Positions 46,068-57,708 of a stretch of DNA of 64,000 nt are shown piece by piece. The notes beneath the pieces were generated by a model, which was given only the letters and a program-made list of their open reading frames with translations, was not told where the DNA came from and ran no database searches. Numbering within the stretch: position 1 is the first letter of the stretch; each line of letters starts with the position of its first letter. The DNA is from Metarhizium brunneum (lineage: Eukaryota; Ascomycota; Sordariomycetes; Hypocreales; Clavicipitaceae). The stretch covers positions 3,906,001 to 3,970,000 of the forward strand of contig NC_089422.1 of assembly GCF_013426205.1 (NCBI RefSeq), in the 5' to 3' direction. A program made the position numbers and the translations under genes.

Positions 46068-47314
46068 GCTCTGCCTTGGAAATATACCCTTTCATAGCAG
46101 GCGAGCAGAGTACTTGATGAGCATGAGTTTTCATTCGCTGGCGTATTTGGCGTATTTGGCGTTTTATGGGTGATGGGATATTTGTTTTTTAGGGATCGGC
46201 AATAGTGCTTGCGAATTGTTGGTTGTGTTGGGGCTGCGTCTGTCCCATTGTTCACTTAGAGGTGGCCATGTCTACGCTCGTTTGTGGTTGTCATGTAGGC
46301 CATTATTCGACGATTCAATCTATACAATTTCATCCATCGTTTTGGGGCATGCTACTGCGCAGCGGAACTACGAACAAGACGAGCGCCTAGTAATCCATCA
46401 ATCTGAAGGGGGACTCAACATGATTCACAGTCATCGGACAGGCAAGCAATCACGAAGTAGCGCAAAGCAGTCACATTAAAAACAAAGTATTCATAATGTA
46501 TAAATTGTAGTTATCATTCATTTACACCTCCGCTTCGCAATTTCTACCAAAAATCTACCTCTTATATCCCATCGTCGCCTGCCCGGCGCCATCTTCGATC
46601 CCGCGCCCAATGCAAAATATGTCCAACGGAAGGAAATAAAATAACAAATACCACCCCCCCCTTGGGCACAAGGCCAAACAAATACCACGACTATTTTCAA
46701 ATCGTGGTACCTGAATCTTCGGTTCCTTGCCCGCCTCTACCCGTTAAGACATGCATGAAAGGGATAAAGCAGATAAGAAAAGACATGCTATGTGTTCATG
46801 CTCAAAATAACAAATGCTCATGCAAAAGTCATCAAACGCCACATGCCCCATGTCTTTCTGTGTGAGGCGGCTTGGATTCAAATCTGTCGATTGTATGCCC
46901 CCTTTTCATCCTCAGCACTCCGTTTCAACGTGCCATCTGAGAAGAGTACAATATCGGATATATCGTGCCCATTCTCATAGTCAGTTGCTTTCGATAATGA
47001 CGCCTGCAACGTCTTACCGCTTGATCAGAATTGTTGCTCACAAGGTGGGACCTGTCAAAAGCTGAATAGATGTCGTTCTTCGCAACACATTATACAGTGA
47101 TTGCAAAATGCGCAGGTACGTGATAATCCATATTCATTCGTAATAATATTTGATGATGATTTTCTTTTCCTCTCTTTTTTTTAAATTGCTTTTTCCCATC
47201 AAGTTTTCTCTTCATGTTCGCTGCTGCAAAGTAATGCAAAGTGAAAAAAAGTTGGCATGTTCTCGCTGTGTCCATGACTTTGCATAGCAAGGCTTGTTTC
47301 GTGGCCAATGTGAT
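46068..47314. other. Intergenic between convergent genes
   Basis: 1.25 kb holding the 3' flanks of the small TM protein and the 975-residue protein. The tandem word GCGTATTTG (46140-46158) and a run of C near 46653 are visible. No gene supported. Confidence 0.6.
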
Positions 47315-50242
47315 TCAGGTTGGGCTCGACTCCTTGTTTGGCTTCCAAAATTGCATCATGCGCCCAAGCCTTCTTGTCTTGCTGCTCTTTGACCGACTTC
47401 TTTTGCCTTCTGTCTCATTATCCAAGGTCACTTCCATGGAAAGCTTACTCCTCTCGCCGTGTGAGCTGCTGATGAGTCGACTCAGTGACACAAGACTTGA
47501 TCGACGGCGTCCAAAAGCGGCCGAGGAAACTGACGATGGACGTTGCTCCCGGAGGCTTGGCTGTGACATGCGTGCACTGGGTATGAAGGCGCTGTCCCGA
47601 GTCATTGTCGAGTTGCTTGAGGTGAGCGACGGAATATCGTAGTCAACTGAAATCCGCACCTCAGGACCAGGTTCGCCCATCAGCAGCGAATGGAAGCTGT
47701 TCTCATCAGTGACGGACGAGGGGGCAGTAGAGATTCGCTGGGCGTCGATGGACATAGGTGATCTTGGTGAGGGATAAGATGAGGCATGACTTGTCGAGTA
47801 TGGACTGGTGGGCATTGCTTGATTTGTCTCAACCATCGACAAATCTCGTTGTCCAGGTGGCATTCTTGGAGAAGACGAAGTCGACCCATGTTGATCAGCT
47901 GGTAAGCCCGGGAAGACCGGACCACCACGGAAAATCATAGGCACAGGCTCTTCATTAATAACGTCTTCGTGCAGCGACGTCCTGGAGCATTCTGCGCGAA
48001 CTGCATGGGCAGAAGTTGAGTGGTCAGTGTTGCATGTGCCAGAGCTTGCTTTGCGACGAACTGCCGCAGCTTCCAGCTCATCCACACCAAGAATCAAAGA
48101 GTCTGCTGGGACAAGCTCTGTGGCGGGTGGTGTTATCTCCCCGTCTGAATCGTCATTCTTTTGGGTGCCGACCTCATCCAGGGCAACTTCGGCCTCCTTG
48201 AGGTCGTCTTCACCCTCCTCCTCCTCTTCTCCTTGTTCTTCTTCCTCCTCTTCAAACACGTCTGCCATTGTAGAGCTGCTACCAAACCGACTAATGCCAG
48301 CGCGGCCTGGATCGAATGGTGGCAGATCTGGCGCTGATTCTGTCCGGCGATGATAGTGCATACCGGGTCCGCTAAACCCTTTCAAACCCTGTGCGCTGTG
48401 TAGTCGGCGCTTGTTTACAATACCAGCAGCTCGCTGTGCTGCGTCCCACTCCGGATTTTGAGGCAACGGCGTATTGAAAGGACCAAGAGCTGCATCCAAG
48501 TCAATCATAGGGTACGAGCTCTCTTCCTCGGACCGTCGTTGGGGGACACTTGGTTCTTCCAGAGGTGGTGATTCAGTTACCGTAACGATAGGGGGTGCTG
48601 GCGCGGATATCATTTCTTTTTGTGTAATTTCGCAGTCCTCATTCTCGTCCTCGTCATCTGCAACTGGACCTACCGACGCCGGAGGTGTTGGTGGGCGCAC
48701 TGCATGCATCTTTGGCCGTTTTCTATTGTTTCGAAGGGGTAGTATTGATCCAGCCCAACCTTTCACTCGTTTCTTCTTGCTACTCTTCTTGCGGTCCTTT
48801 TTAGTAGTGCTAGTAGAGCTGTCCCCAACAGTGCCTTCATCACCCGACGAGCTAGATTCATGATCGGATGACAGTCCTCCAGGACAGGTCTTCGAGATGG
48901 ACTCTGAGGAACTAGAACTGCAGGACCGTTGTTTAGATGACGGCATGGAACCCATGAAGGGTTCCAAGCCAAAGAAAGACCACCTCTTGGGCGTCTTTGT
49001 CGGACTAGGCGGTGTTGCACTGGTGGGCTGCGAGTTGGCCATATCTAACAGTGTTGGAATCGAGTTTCGTCGTCTCGGAGAGGTGCTAATTCCGCCGCTG
49101 GCAGCCTTAAAATCAGTAGTGCGTTCCAAAATAGCACCAGCTGTGCTTGGTCTGGAGTCCACTGTCTCACGAGTAGGACTTCGAGCAAGAGACGCGGGAC
49201 TTTCGCGGCCTCCAGGAGAGGCAGCAGAAACAAGGGAAGATATGCTGCCAGACACAGAATGCCCCGGGCGAGCCGTCATTGTACTTGATGTGTCGCTAGA
49301 GATCAGTGACAGTGGCCGGGGAATAAACTCTAGAGTGTCCGAGAATCCAACCCGAGCCCTCCCCGGTCGCGATTGCCTCAGGGAGGGCTCCGGCCTTGGA
49401 AGAGAAGATGATATAGTTACAGAGTGGTTGCTGATTGTGTTCTTCTCGGTCGTGTTGAACGGCTGCGGCGCAATAGGATTGGCAGGCTCCGGGAGGGGAG
49501 GAGGTTGGTGGTCTATAGGCAAAAGAGCACCTTCCTTTGGATTGAATGCAGTTGGGCTATTCGGCGCGCTGCTTCCCTTTGGTCTTAACAAGTCGGGCTG
49601 TGGATGGAGTATAGGTAGCTCGTTGGTGGATATCGTGCCAGAGACGCCACGCCGATGGCCCCTACGCGGTGGTTGAAGTCCAGGAGAAGCGAAACCACTC
49701 TCCGATTTGATGGGGCTGGTGCTCATGATCGCAATAGAGCTACCGTCTCGAATACTGCCCCCCACAAACTCACTCCCTCCACGTCGGTGTCCATGCCCGG
49801 CGGGCCGTAACGGGGATGGGAGGGCCCTGGCCGAATTTGGTGTAATTGGAGGACTGAGGGCCGTCGTCGATTCAAGACCTGTTGACAAGGCTGCGCCAGG
49901 GTTGAAACTAAACTGTGGAAGCGCTGCTGGTCGATGAGCCCTGCTCGGCGACTCTACAGTCGGAGACACTGGAGGCCTGTTTTGAAGATCTACCATGGAG
50001 ACTGGTCGTCGACGCTGCCTGGACACGGGTGGCGACGAAGAGGAAGCTGGGCTAGCTGGAAATACGAATGGCGGGTTGGGAAGACGCGAGTCGGCGGGAA
50101 ACGAAAAATCCTGATCCAACGCACTCGAGGCGGCGTGTTTTGGAGCAACAGTATGGTCAAATGGCGGTTGGATGATATGCATGCTTGTGGGCGACGCGCG
50201 GGCATCAGGCGCCGCACACCCTACGCTGTGAGAAGTTGCCAT
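47315..50242 (-). CDS. Large disordered protein with NDR-kinase docking and target motifs
   Basis: Single-exon protein of 975 residues, of the kind sometimes named 'cell wall proline-rich protein' in fungal annotations; no enzymatic domain is visible. It is Ser/Pro-rich and likely disordered throughout. Two FxFP motifs (F46-P49 FSFP, F59-P62 FVFP) match the Cbk1 docking consensus [YF]xFP, and three HxRxxS sites (H152-S157, H196-S201, H631-S636) match the Cbk1/NDR phosphorylation consensus. Other basophilic sites (RRRNS, RRRSS) are present. Conserved-looking islands include TPKRWSFFGLEPFMG (about 416-430) and RVKGWAGSILPLRNNRKRPK (about 492-511). An acidic stretch rich in Glu lies near 660-680, and the C-terminus is basic (RRLGRMMQFWKPNK). 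A role in polarised growth or wall control under the RAM/MOR pathway is inferred from the motifs only. Confidence 0.8.
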   Translation of the reverse strand: MATSHSVGCAAPDARASPTSMHIIQPPFDHTVAPKHAASSALDQDFSFPADSRLPNPPFVFPASPASSSSPPVSRQRRRPVSMVDLQNRPPVSPTVESPSRAHRPAALPQFSFNPGAALSTGLESTTALSPPITPNSARALPSPLRPAGHGHRRGGSEFVGGSIRDGSSIAIMSTSPIKSESGFASPGLQPPRRGHRRGVSGTISTNELPILHPQPDLLRPKGSSAPNSPTAFNPKEGALLPIDHQPPPLPEPANPIAPQPFNTTEKNTISNHSVTISSSLPRPEPSLRQSRPGRARVGFSDTLEFIPRPLSLISSDTSSTMTARPGHSVSGSISSLVSAASPGGRESPASLARSPTRETVDSRPSTAGAILERTTDFKAASGGISTSPRRRNSIPTLLDMANSQPTSATPPSPTKTPKRWSFFGLEPFMGSMPSSKQRSCSSSSSESISKTCPGGLSSDHESSSSGDEGTVGDSSTSTTKKDRKKSSKKKRVKGWAGSILPLRNNRKRPKMHAVRPPTPPASVGPVADDEDENEDCEITQKEMISAPAPPIVTVTESPPLEEPSVPQRRSEEESSYPMIDLDAALGPFNTPLPQNPEWDAAQRAAGIVNKRRLHSAQGLKGFSGPGMHYHRRTESAPDLPPFDPGRAGISRFGSSSTMADVFEEEEEEQGEEEEEGEDDLKEAEVALDEVGTQKNDDSDGEITPPATELVPADSLILGVDELEAAAVRRKASSGTCNTDHSTSAHAVRAECSRTSLHEDVINEEPVPMIFRGGPVFPGLPADQHGSTSSSPRMPPGQRDLSMVETNQAMPTSPYSTSHASSYPSPRSPMSIDAQRISTAPSSVTDENSFHSLLMGEPGPEVRISVDYDIPSLTSSNSTMTRDSAFIPSARMSQPSLREQRPSSVSSAAFGRRRSSLVSLSRLISSSHGERSKLSMEVTLDNETEGKRSRSKSSKTRRLGRMMQFWKPNKESSPT

Positions 50243-53200
50243 CTATCCTGGGCCGCGCTGCGGCAAGAGAAGCGATGGACAACTTAGGACGTCGTGGAGG
50301 TCATAGGAGGGTCGTGGTTGTTCGGTGAGAGCACAAGGGCCTCGTTCGCGTCGAAATTGAAACCGAGACCGTAAACGAGGGAACGAAGAATACTCCGGCT
50401 AAGGCAAATAACAGATGTGAATATGCACTAAGTCTACAACCCGAGACTGCAAAATTAGCACGCTTTGGGTCGAATTGCACAAACAGGAGATGCGTTGCCG
50501 CGGCCCAACGACCGCGACGGGCATCAGGATCAACCATGCGATTGCTGCGGAAGTGAACCAACCTGGTGGGAAGAATGCAAAAAACGCAGGGCACAGGAGC
50601 CGAGTGCAGAAGCCAACTTGTAGAGGCAGGGCAAAATCAAGGCGACAAAGGAGTGGACGGCCAAAACCAGCGCCTGCTCTCGACGAGAAGTGCTGCTGGA
50701 ATTGCACCAAGTTGGCGAGGATGAGATGTGCAAAGAGCGCGGTAAAGCAGCCGCCTGGAGGTGAAGTTGCGAAGATGGAGGAAGACTTGGGTGAGGGAGA
50801 AGAGACCGGGCAGGAGGCCAGGCGGATTGTATTCGATTCAATGTTAGGTCGACGGCTTGAGTGGGCGAACAAGGCGCTGGGCCCAGTCAACCAGCGCCAG
50901 TGGCCAGTGGATGGGAGAGAGGGTGGGGGAAGGGGGGGCGTGGGCAAGGGGCGTGGGAGGGCAAAGGGCCGCTAGACAGGGAAGGTGAGCGAGATTGGCC
51001 GCACTCGAGTTAGTGGCATTGGGCGAGATGGGACAGGGGCAGCGCTGGGCCCGGCCAAGGCCCATGGGATCTGGCACCCGGCTGCCTGGCACTTGGCTGC
51101 TGGGCTGCCGGTGGAAAACATTGACTTGACGGAAACAATCATTGATGGGAAACATGGGGCCTTGGGGCCTGGTGCCAAATAGACGAGACGCGGCGGCGAG
51201 AGGCGAGAGGCGAGAAGCACGCCGCACACGCAGACGCAGAGCGCAAGACTCGAATTGATGCAAGTCGCAGACACTCAGTCCAGTATGTACAGTAAATACC
51301 ACTACTAGTACATACGATTCGCAATGTCGTTGTTGCTGCGGCGGCTGATGATCAAGGTTTCGGCCCAGGCTGCACTTGGACTTGGTCTGGGACCGTCGTG
51401 GGCCATGGCCTCCATCTTCATCCTCGCGTCCTCTCTTGTCCTCCATTCGGCCACCATTCTCCTCCACCCTCTCTGTCTGAAAGCCCACTCACCCTGCGTA
51501 CTCGCCGACTCCATCTTGGCACCATGTTGCCATCCAGCATCCTCTAGTCTTGCGTCTAGTGCGGTGCCACAGCCATGCATTGCGATACGGGCCACGATGG
51601 TGACTACTGTGTAGCACGTACTGCCATCAGTCCCTTTGTGCCATGGTCTTTACGCGGGTTGCCCTGTTCTATTATACACGAGTTGGGGTTCTCCGTCGCC
51701 AACCTCGGATTGCTCCGAGTATTATATTGTGCGCCTGTCTCGGCACAGCAGCAGGCTCAACTAGTACTACTTGTCACTTCATCATGGCTGGAAGAGGCCC
51801 TGAGGGATTTCAGCCTGCCGAGCATTTCGATCTATGTCCAATGCACCGAGTAGTACTCCATACATACATACAATCGGTCTCTGGAGTACACGGTGCAACT
51901 GAGGGCGTGGTTTTATTCGTATAACTGGTAAGGTGTTGTACCTCTTCTTGTCGGGTCAAGCCGAAGGAGCGGCCAGCTGATAGCTCAATAGTCGTCAACA
52001 ACGGTGCCAAACTAAAACGCCTCCATGCCCATCCAGGCACGCACAAAACATACACCGAGTAAATATGTGTACATACATATGCCCTGTTCAACAGTCCGTG
52101 CTGCTACGGCCACGATACGTGAAAAAGGCCCCCGAACCCTGGTTTGATACGAAGTGCGGTTGACAGGGCATTTGACATTCTTTATTAGCAGTACGGAGTA
52201 GTTACTAGTACCTCGTTTTCCAAGACAAGCGACAAGAACAAACGGGGTGGTTCGTTTTTTTCGTGGCTTAGCTGACGGGCCCTTTAAGAATCGAAGATGG
52301 GGAAATTGTGAGAGCGTGAGCAACATGCAGTGGCCGTCGTCATGCCAAGACATGAAAAGTCTCTCGCCAGACAAATACGCTGGCTACGAACGACTAGCAG
52401 CGCAGCGTCCCAGTTCATGGCTGGTGTCGGAGAGTTTCGCACCCCGTACGCACGACAATCATACTTGGCCTGTTGCCGGGGGACCTGGCGGCGTGTGCTC
52501 TACGACGCCCGCAACGGCAGGCAGCCAACTTCACCAAACCTCAAAATGGTTCTGGTGATACAGCTGGTCCGTCCAAGTCGGGCATTCCCTCTCCCCAGGG
52601 CTGCCAATTCAATGTTCCATGCTCCATTACCCCTGGAGACCACCGCCTAGCCCTGGCCCAAGTGCTGGGCAGTGCATTCAACAAGGGTGTTGCTAGCAGC
52701 CCTGATTTGTCGAGCGTGGTCGCTTTTGGCGGACGCAGCCCCTGGTCCCATGTCGATACAACCGGCCGTGCCCATGCAGGTAACTTCCTCGGTGCATTTC
52801 GAACACCACAATTCACCATCCAAAGAACCCCCAGTCTAGCCAGGAGTCCCCCTCCAAGACTCCACAAAGTCTCCAGGGGTGCTTGGGGTGGAAGCACAGG
52901 CGGGAGTCTGCTTGTCGCAGTATTAGCCCAATGCTACAAACAAAGGCGGTTCGTTGTACGACCTTCCGTTGGACCTTCGTTCATGCACACATGGATCATC
53001 AACCAGCCCTTTGGTGGTTAATGGCCGGGCGCAACATTTGTTGCCCTCCGAGGCCTTGGTGTCGACATCACGAGTTGAAATGGATCCACATCAGGATTCT
53101 TTGGACGCAAGGAGACAGGGAGCATCCCTACACTTCAGCTGTTGTTGCCTCGATTGTTACGAGCAGTTGGACAAGTTCGCAATTGCGATGACTGAACGGG

Positions 53201-56200
53201 GTGCGGGCTGCTCACACGAGGATCCTCGTCACTTCCATGACCGTATTGATTGTATGTACTCCGTACTATTAGGGAGTAATCAGTCTGTCTTTCGATACTC
53301 TGTACATTACTATCACGGCTATCAGTCTTCGCGCGGTGACAGATCCATTGGGTGACTGCTTCTATCCGAGGTGGTGACGGTTACCTGTGGCTCAATCCCT
53401 TGCCCTAGCCTCCACCCGTCTTATTGTCTCTCACTGTATTTGACCGTTTCAGACTTATCTGCGGCCATCTCCGGCGATTATCACATCGGGGAATAAACTT
53501 TGCTAAGGCGCGGTTAGGAAATTGACCAGACTCACAATGGTGTTTCAACACTAGATGTCGGGTTCAGTCACGCTAAAATTCAATACACAATAGGGCCCAG
53601 CGACAGCCTCTAATAAAGAAGTAGTACTCGGTACGGAGTAGACTGCTATCTTGGATTTGACTCTTATCGGACTGACTTGGCGGGATCTAGCAAGACATGG
53701 ATCCAGTGTGACGAACACTCTGGTATCAATCACCTGTCGGTGGCAAAATGCAAGACATTATGGAGTATTCGTACTAATTGGGAGCCCAGATCACTCATTA
53801 AGTCAGCCACCAATCCAGTGGCTGGAGGACTCGCCATGTGCTGCTGAATCCCCTTTCATCTCCCCCCTCTGCCTCAGTCACAATGCCACCTTTTGCGGTG
53901 GTGGGAGTCAAGCGCTGGAGAAGGCACAGTGATGTCGATACAGACTTCGGAGTATTATGGAGCGAACCTTTACTATAAACATCTAGTCGTCGCGGCTTGC
54001 GAGGGCTATGTATGTATGTGGTCAAGTCTCTACTCCGCATACCTTGTATGGCCAGCAACGCGACATTCCATCTCTCACTTATATGAACCCTCCTGGGACA
54101 GCTCGTGCGATACGGACATGTCCTACGTCACATAATGATTGCCAGAATTCGCTGCGGTTTGCTCCTGGGTATCCCTTACAGCTTCTCGCCCCCAGCACCT
54201 CGTGATGAATACTACGAGTCAACCACTTTCCGTCAGACGCTGCGACAGACAGACAGTTTCTCACCACCAGGAAAAACCATTGGTGCGGGTACGGGGAGCG
54301 GTTCGGCACTCTCTGCCGGCGCGCGGCACGTAACACACACAATGGGGCCAACGCAACCTTGGAGGGAAACAAACCTGGGAAGTCTGGGGATACGGTGACG
54401 GTGACGTCTCATGGTTTACTAATTTAAACTCACGAAACAACCGTTCGACATCGCAACCAAGCCCGTCTTGGGACAACACTGCCCGTTTGACCCCTGAGGG
54501 AAATCGCCGAGCCCTTCAATGTTCTCCTGCCATCGACAGCAACTGCCAGACTGCGCTCCCTCATAAGCGACCGGTGCCTTGGCGCGGCTGTGGCACAGCA
54601 TCTCACAAGATGGGCCATGAGCCCCTTCCATGTTTTGAGATCAATGACGACAATGGACTTCTCATCCTGTACATATAATATGTTATTCAAATCGGCTAGC
54701 TGTCTCTGCCCTTCGTTTGCGTGTCTTGAACGACGCAGAGAAGCCACAGACGATCCCAGACAACGGGGAGTAGTACTAGTAGTAGTGTGGTAAGCAGGAA
54801 CGCACGGACTTCACACTTGACAGGATGTGTTTGTTGATTTGCGCCGCCTGAATTTGAGGGTGTCTAGACACGTTGAATCAGGCTTGTCGTCCTTTTAATT
54901 GTAGGCCCTGGCTTGAGCAGCACGGTTCGGCTTGCATCGAATAATACGACGTGGCGCTCTTTGCCATTGGCGATCTAACAAGGAAACTTTTCTCCTTCGT
55001 ATTCCACTTTTTCTATGTACACACGCACACGCACACGCACACACACGCACGCACGCCTGTTCAGCCAAGCCTTGTTCAAGGATGAAAACATACTGGACAT
55101 ACCAACTACCATCATGCCAGCTAGTACTTCTCCACCAGTACAGGCGCAATCTCGCTCTCTGACAAGAAAGCGGAGAAGCTAGATGACAACGTCATCCCCA
55201 TCGCCCTGGAGCAAGCCGGTTGCTCAATTCCAAGACTGTCCTGAATCTGTCCTGAAAAGTCAAAGCCCGTGTGGTCACTGGTGAACGCCGAGCCTCACAA
55301 TATAGCAGTTACTAGTCTTGAGCTTTGCTTTGCTTTGTCTTGGCCTGCCCGTCCCCATTGCTATGCATAGTCGAATCGTAGCTTAATCGCGGTTGGAGGA
55401 AAGGATGCTCATTGCCACGTTGCTTCATGTATCCATGGGCTGGGGTGTCGGGATACCAATACAGTGCTCCGTAGATTCAAGACAATCGCAAATGATTGAC
55501 ACTGAGTCTTCCGCGAACAGTGGGCATGACCTGGATATTCATTTCCCGCAGCACATCGCGGAGAATACCCAAGTCATCATTTTGATCCCTTGCATGCTCT
55601 GCATTGTTTCCCTAGTGCTTGTCCCTGCACGCATGTACATATGGCATATGGTGTCGCTCCGGGATCTTGAGTGGTTGCCCGGTGTATAAGCTCATCAACA
55701 AACAAATGATGCCAATATCGAATTCATTTCAGGTTCCGATATAACCTCTGCGCCGAATATCACTAGCTGCAGGCCATCGGAGAAGGTCTGGAAATTGGGC
55801 AGGTCCCTGGTCCGGAGGACCTTGTTCATAATTGTCAGATTGCCAGGGATGCCCAGGCATCTGGGACAGCTGCCAAACAAAATTTCTCTTTTAAGCCATG
55901 CACCATGTAAGATAAATTTGATGTCTGCACAGCGTAACATGCCGTAAAATAGCGTCCAATCGCCACTTGTGCCTTGTCTGATGCGGCAAGGGACGCAAAC
56001 TCGATAAAATGACATAACGACTCAAGTCTGTATGTACATATGTACCGTTGGCAAGTACAGGGACTTGAGCACAGCCTGGTCGTTCAAAAATAGTGTAACA
56101 AAAGACGTGGCGCGTCAGAGCCACCTGGATGTCTGGAAGGGGCCAGCCACAGTTACGCTGCAGGCGGCCCCTGGAGGACCCTGAATTCAGCGCCACATTA

Positions 56201-56374
56201 TGGGATCGATGTGGCGGCCGTGGGGATGAGGCTGGCCAGATACACCGCCTTTGCTCGTTGTAGTGTGAGGTCGACGGCAGAAAAAAACCTAGGTGGTACT
56301 CCAGCCTTGATGCGAGGTTTGGTGCATTTCTTTTCACAGTCGTCACCGAATATCCGACGACTCACACAACGGCA
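50243..56374. other. 6.1-kb gene-poor region
   Basis: The longest stretch without a supportable gene. Next to the 975-residue gene (50243 to about 51500, read on the minus strand) it is pyrimidine-rich and may be a long promoter or leader. Further on are three TACGGAGTA-type motifs (52192, 53257, 53632), GTAGTACTAGTAG-type words (about 51755 and 54770) and a CA repeat. Open frames up to 182 codons occur on both strands but overlap one another and have no domain, signal or splice logic. A lineage-specific or non-coding transcript cannot be excluded. Confidence 0.5.
55020..55056. repeat. CA/CACG microsatellite
   Basis: A short dinucleotide-type repeat (ACACGCACACGC...) of about 37 bases with G interruptions. 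Confidence 0.9.
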
Positions 56375-56914
56375 ATGTCTGACGACGAGGCACCCACTCT
56401 TGTACCGGCGGAGGGCCAGGAAAGGGCAAGCAAGCCCCTTGGTATGCGAAAAAATGGTATGCTGTGCTCCTCTGCCCTCACTTGTGAAGCGGAACGGCTT
56501 TGGACTCTGACACCCGCACGTTCAGGCAAGCAGTGGCATGAACAGAAAAAGGCCTTTCGCCCAAGCAAGGGCTTGACCACATTTGAGAAACGAGCGAAAG
56601 AAAGAGCCGCTATGGCTCAAATGAAGGCAAAGGAGAAGGAGATGAAGGAGGAGAAGGAGACAATGAGAAAGGTACGCACACAGCGCAGATAACGGGGTGG
56701 CGTCTGCAATCCGCGTGTAGTCAGCCGGTCAGTCAGTCCCATGGGGCAGTCGGCTAACTACCACAATCTACAGGAGAAGATGGAAAAAATCCGAGAAAAA
56801 CGTGCCAAGAAGGAGGAAAAGGAGCGATACGAGAAGATGGCGGAGACGATGCACCGCAAGCGCGTGGAGCGATTGAAGAGAAAAGAGAAGCGCAACAAGC
56901 TTATCAATTCATGA
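56375..56914 (+). CDS. CGR1: rRNA-processing protein Cgr1
   Basis: Small nucleolar coiled-coil protein needed for pre-rRNA processing and 60S subunit assembly. Three exons: 56375..56456, 56526..56671 and 56774..56914; 122 residues, matching yeast Cgr1 (120). The conserved N-terminal motif [20 protein letters not shown] spans the first splice junction (residues 20-39), which confirms the 69-bp intron. The remainder is almost wholly Lys/Glu/Arg (a charged single helix), ending [11 protein letters not shown]. Both introns carry normal ends. Without the introns only the first part would be read, so automated callers may miss this gene. Confidence 0.93.
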
Positions 56915-57708
56915 GACCATTAAAGGATGGTTGGCATGGGAAACTCGGCGCGAACTACAACACACTGACTGACATCTTGCGGGCAACGGGCAAATATACG
57001 AACGAAATTACATGGATGCCTTGGCTGCCGAGCAATCTGATGTGGCTAGGAGGTGGTTATGCATTGCGCTACCGTTTCGAATATAGGCGCTTTGCAGTAG
57101 TATAAGGTGTGGCCCACGTCGCCGTGGCTGAAAAACAGCACGGCTGAACACGAAACGAAACGAGGCTGTTTGCAGTACACACAGGTTACTTTAGAGTTTG
57201 CAAACACTTGTACGTAGAAGTATGTACATGCGTGTTGTGTGGAAACAGTTAGGCATGGGCGCCTTCCTAGCCCCTTGGGCGTTGAGGTGTATGTATGAGC
57301 AAATACTGCTAGTATTGACAAAATATCAAGGACTGCGCAACATCTTGAATTCTCCGGTAGTAATGACTGTCTGTATTTGTTTCAGTTTCAAACATGGAAA
57401 TTTTTTATTCAAACTAGCCGGCGCCAGGTGATGGATTTTCACGGCCAATCCGTAACGTTTCTTTGCTGGTGCTTGCGGGCATGTGAACATTGAAGCGGGT
57501 TCGGTCACGATTGACCGCCAGGCCCCACCAGACCTCTTTTCTCGGAGCTGCTGGCCACGTCGGGTGGGCTCGCTCTTCTGACCAGCGAGAACAAGCAACA
57601 CTCCGTCCCTTTGCCTCTCTTCGGCCCGCTTGCGTCACCCACAGACGGGTACTCGGCACGGAACATGGCACAACAAGACCGGGCGATCTAACATGCTTAA
57701 GACGGAAT
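56915..57708. other. Intergenic between CGR1 and the coiled-coil gene
   Basis: Nearly 0.8 kb with the CGR1 3' flank and the promoter of the next gene. An open frame continues upstream of the chosen start at 57709 back to 57490, but its residues look non-coding. Confidence 0.6.

Noticed and set aside
50399..50975. Overlapping 182-codon (-) and 166-codon (+) frames
   Set aside because: They occupy the same DNA on both strands and read as low-complexity; more likely promoter or leader of the 975-residue gene.
52473..53021. 182-codon plus-strand frame in the gene-poor gap
   Set aside because: Ordinary composition but no domain, no homologous-looking motif and no supporting splice structure.
55393..55689. 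98-codon frame with a hydrophobic stretch
   Set aside because: A hydrophobic run alone is weak evidence; no signal-peptide arrangement or conserved motif.
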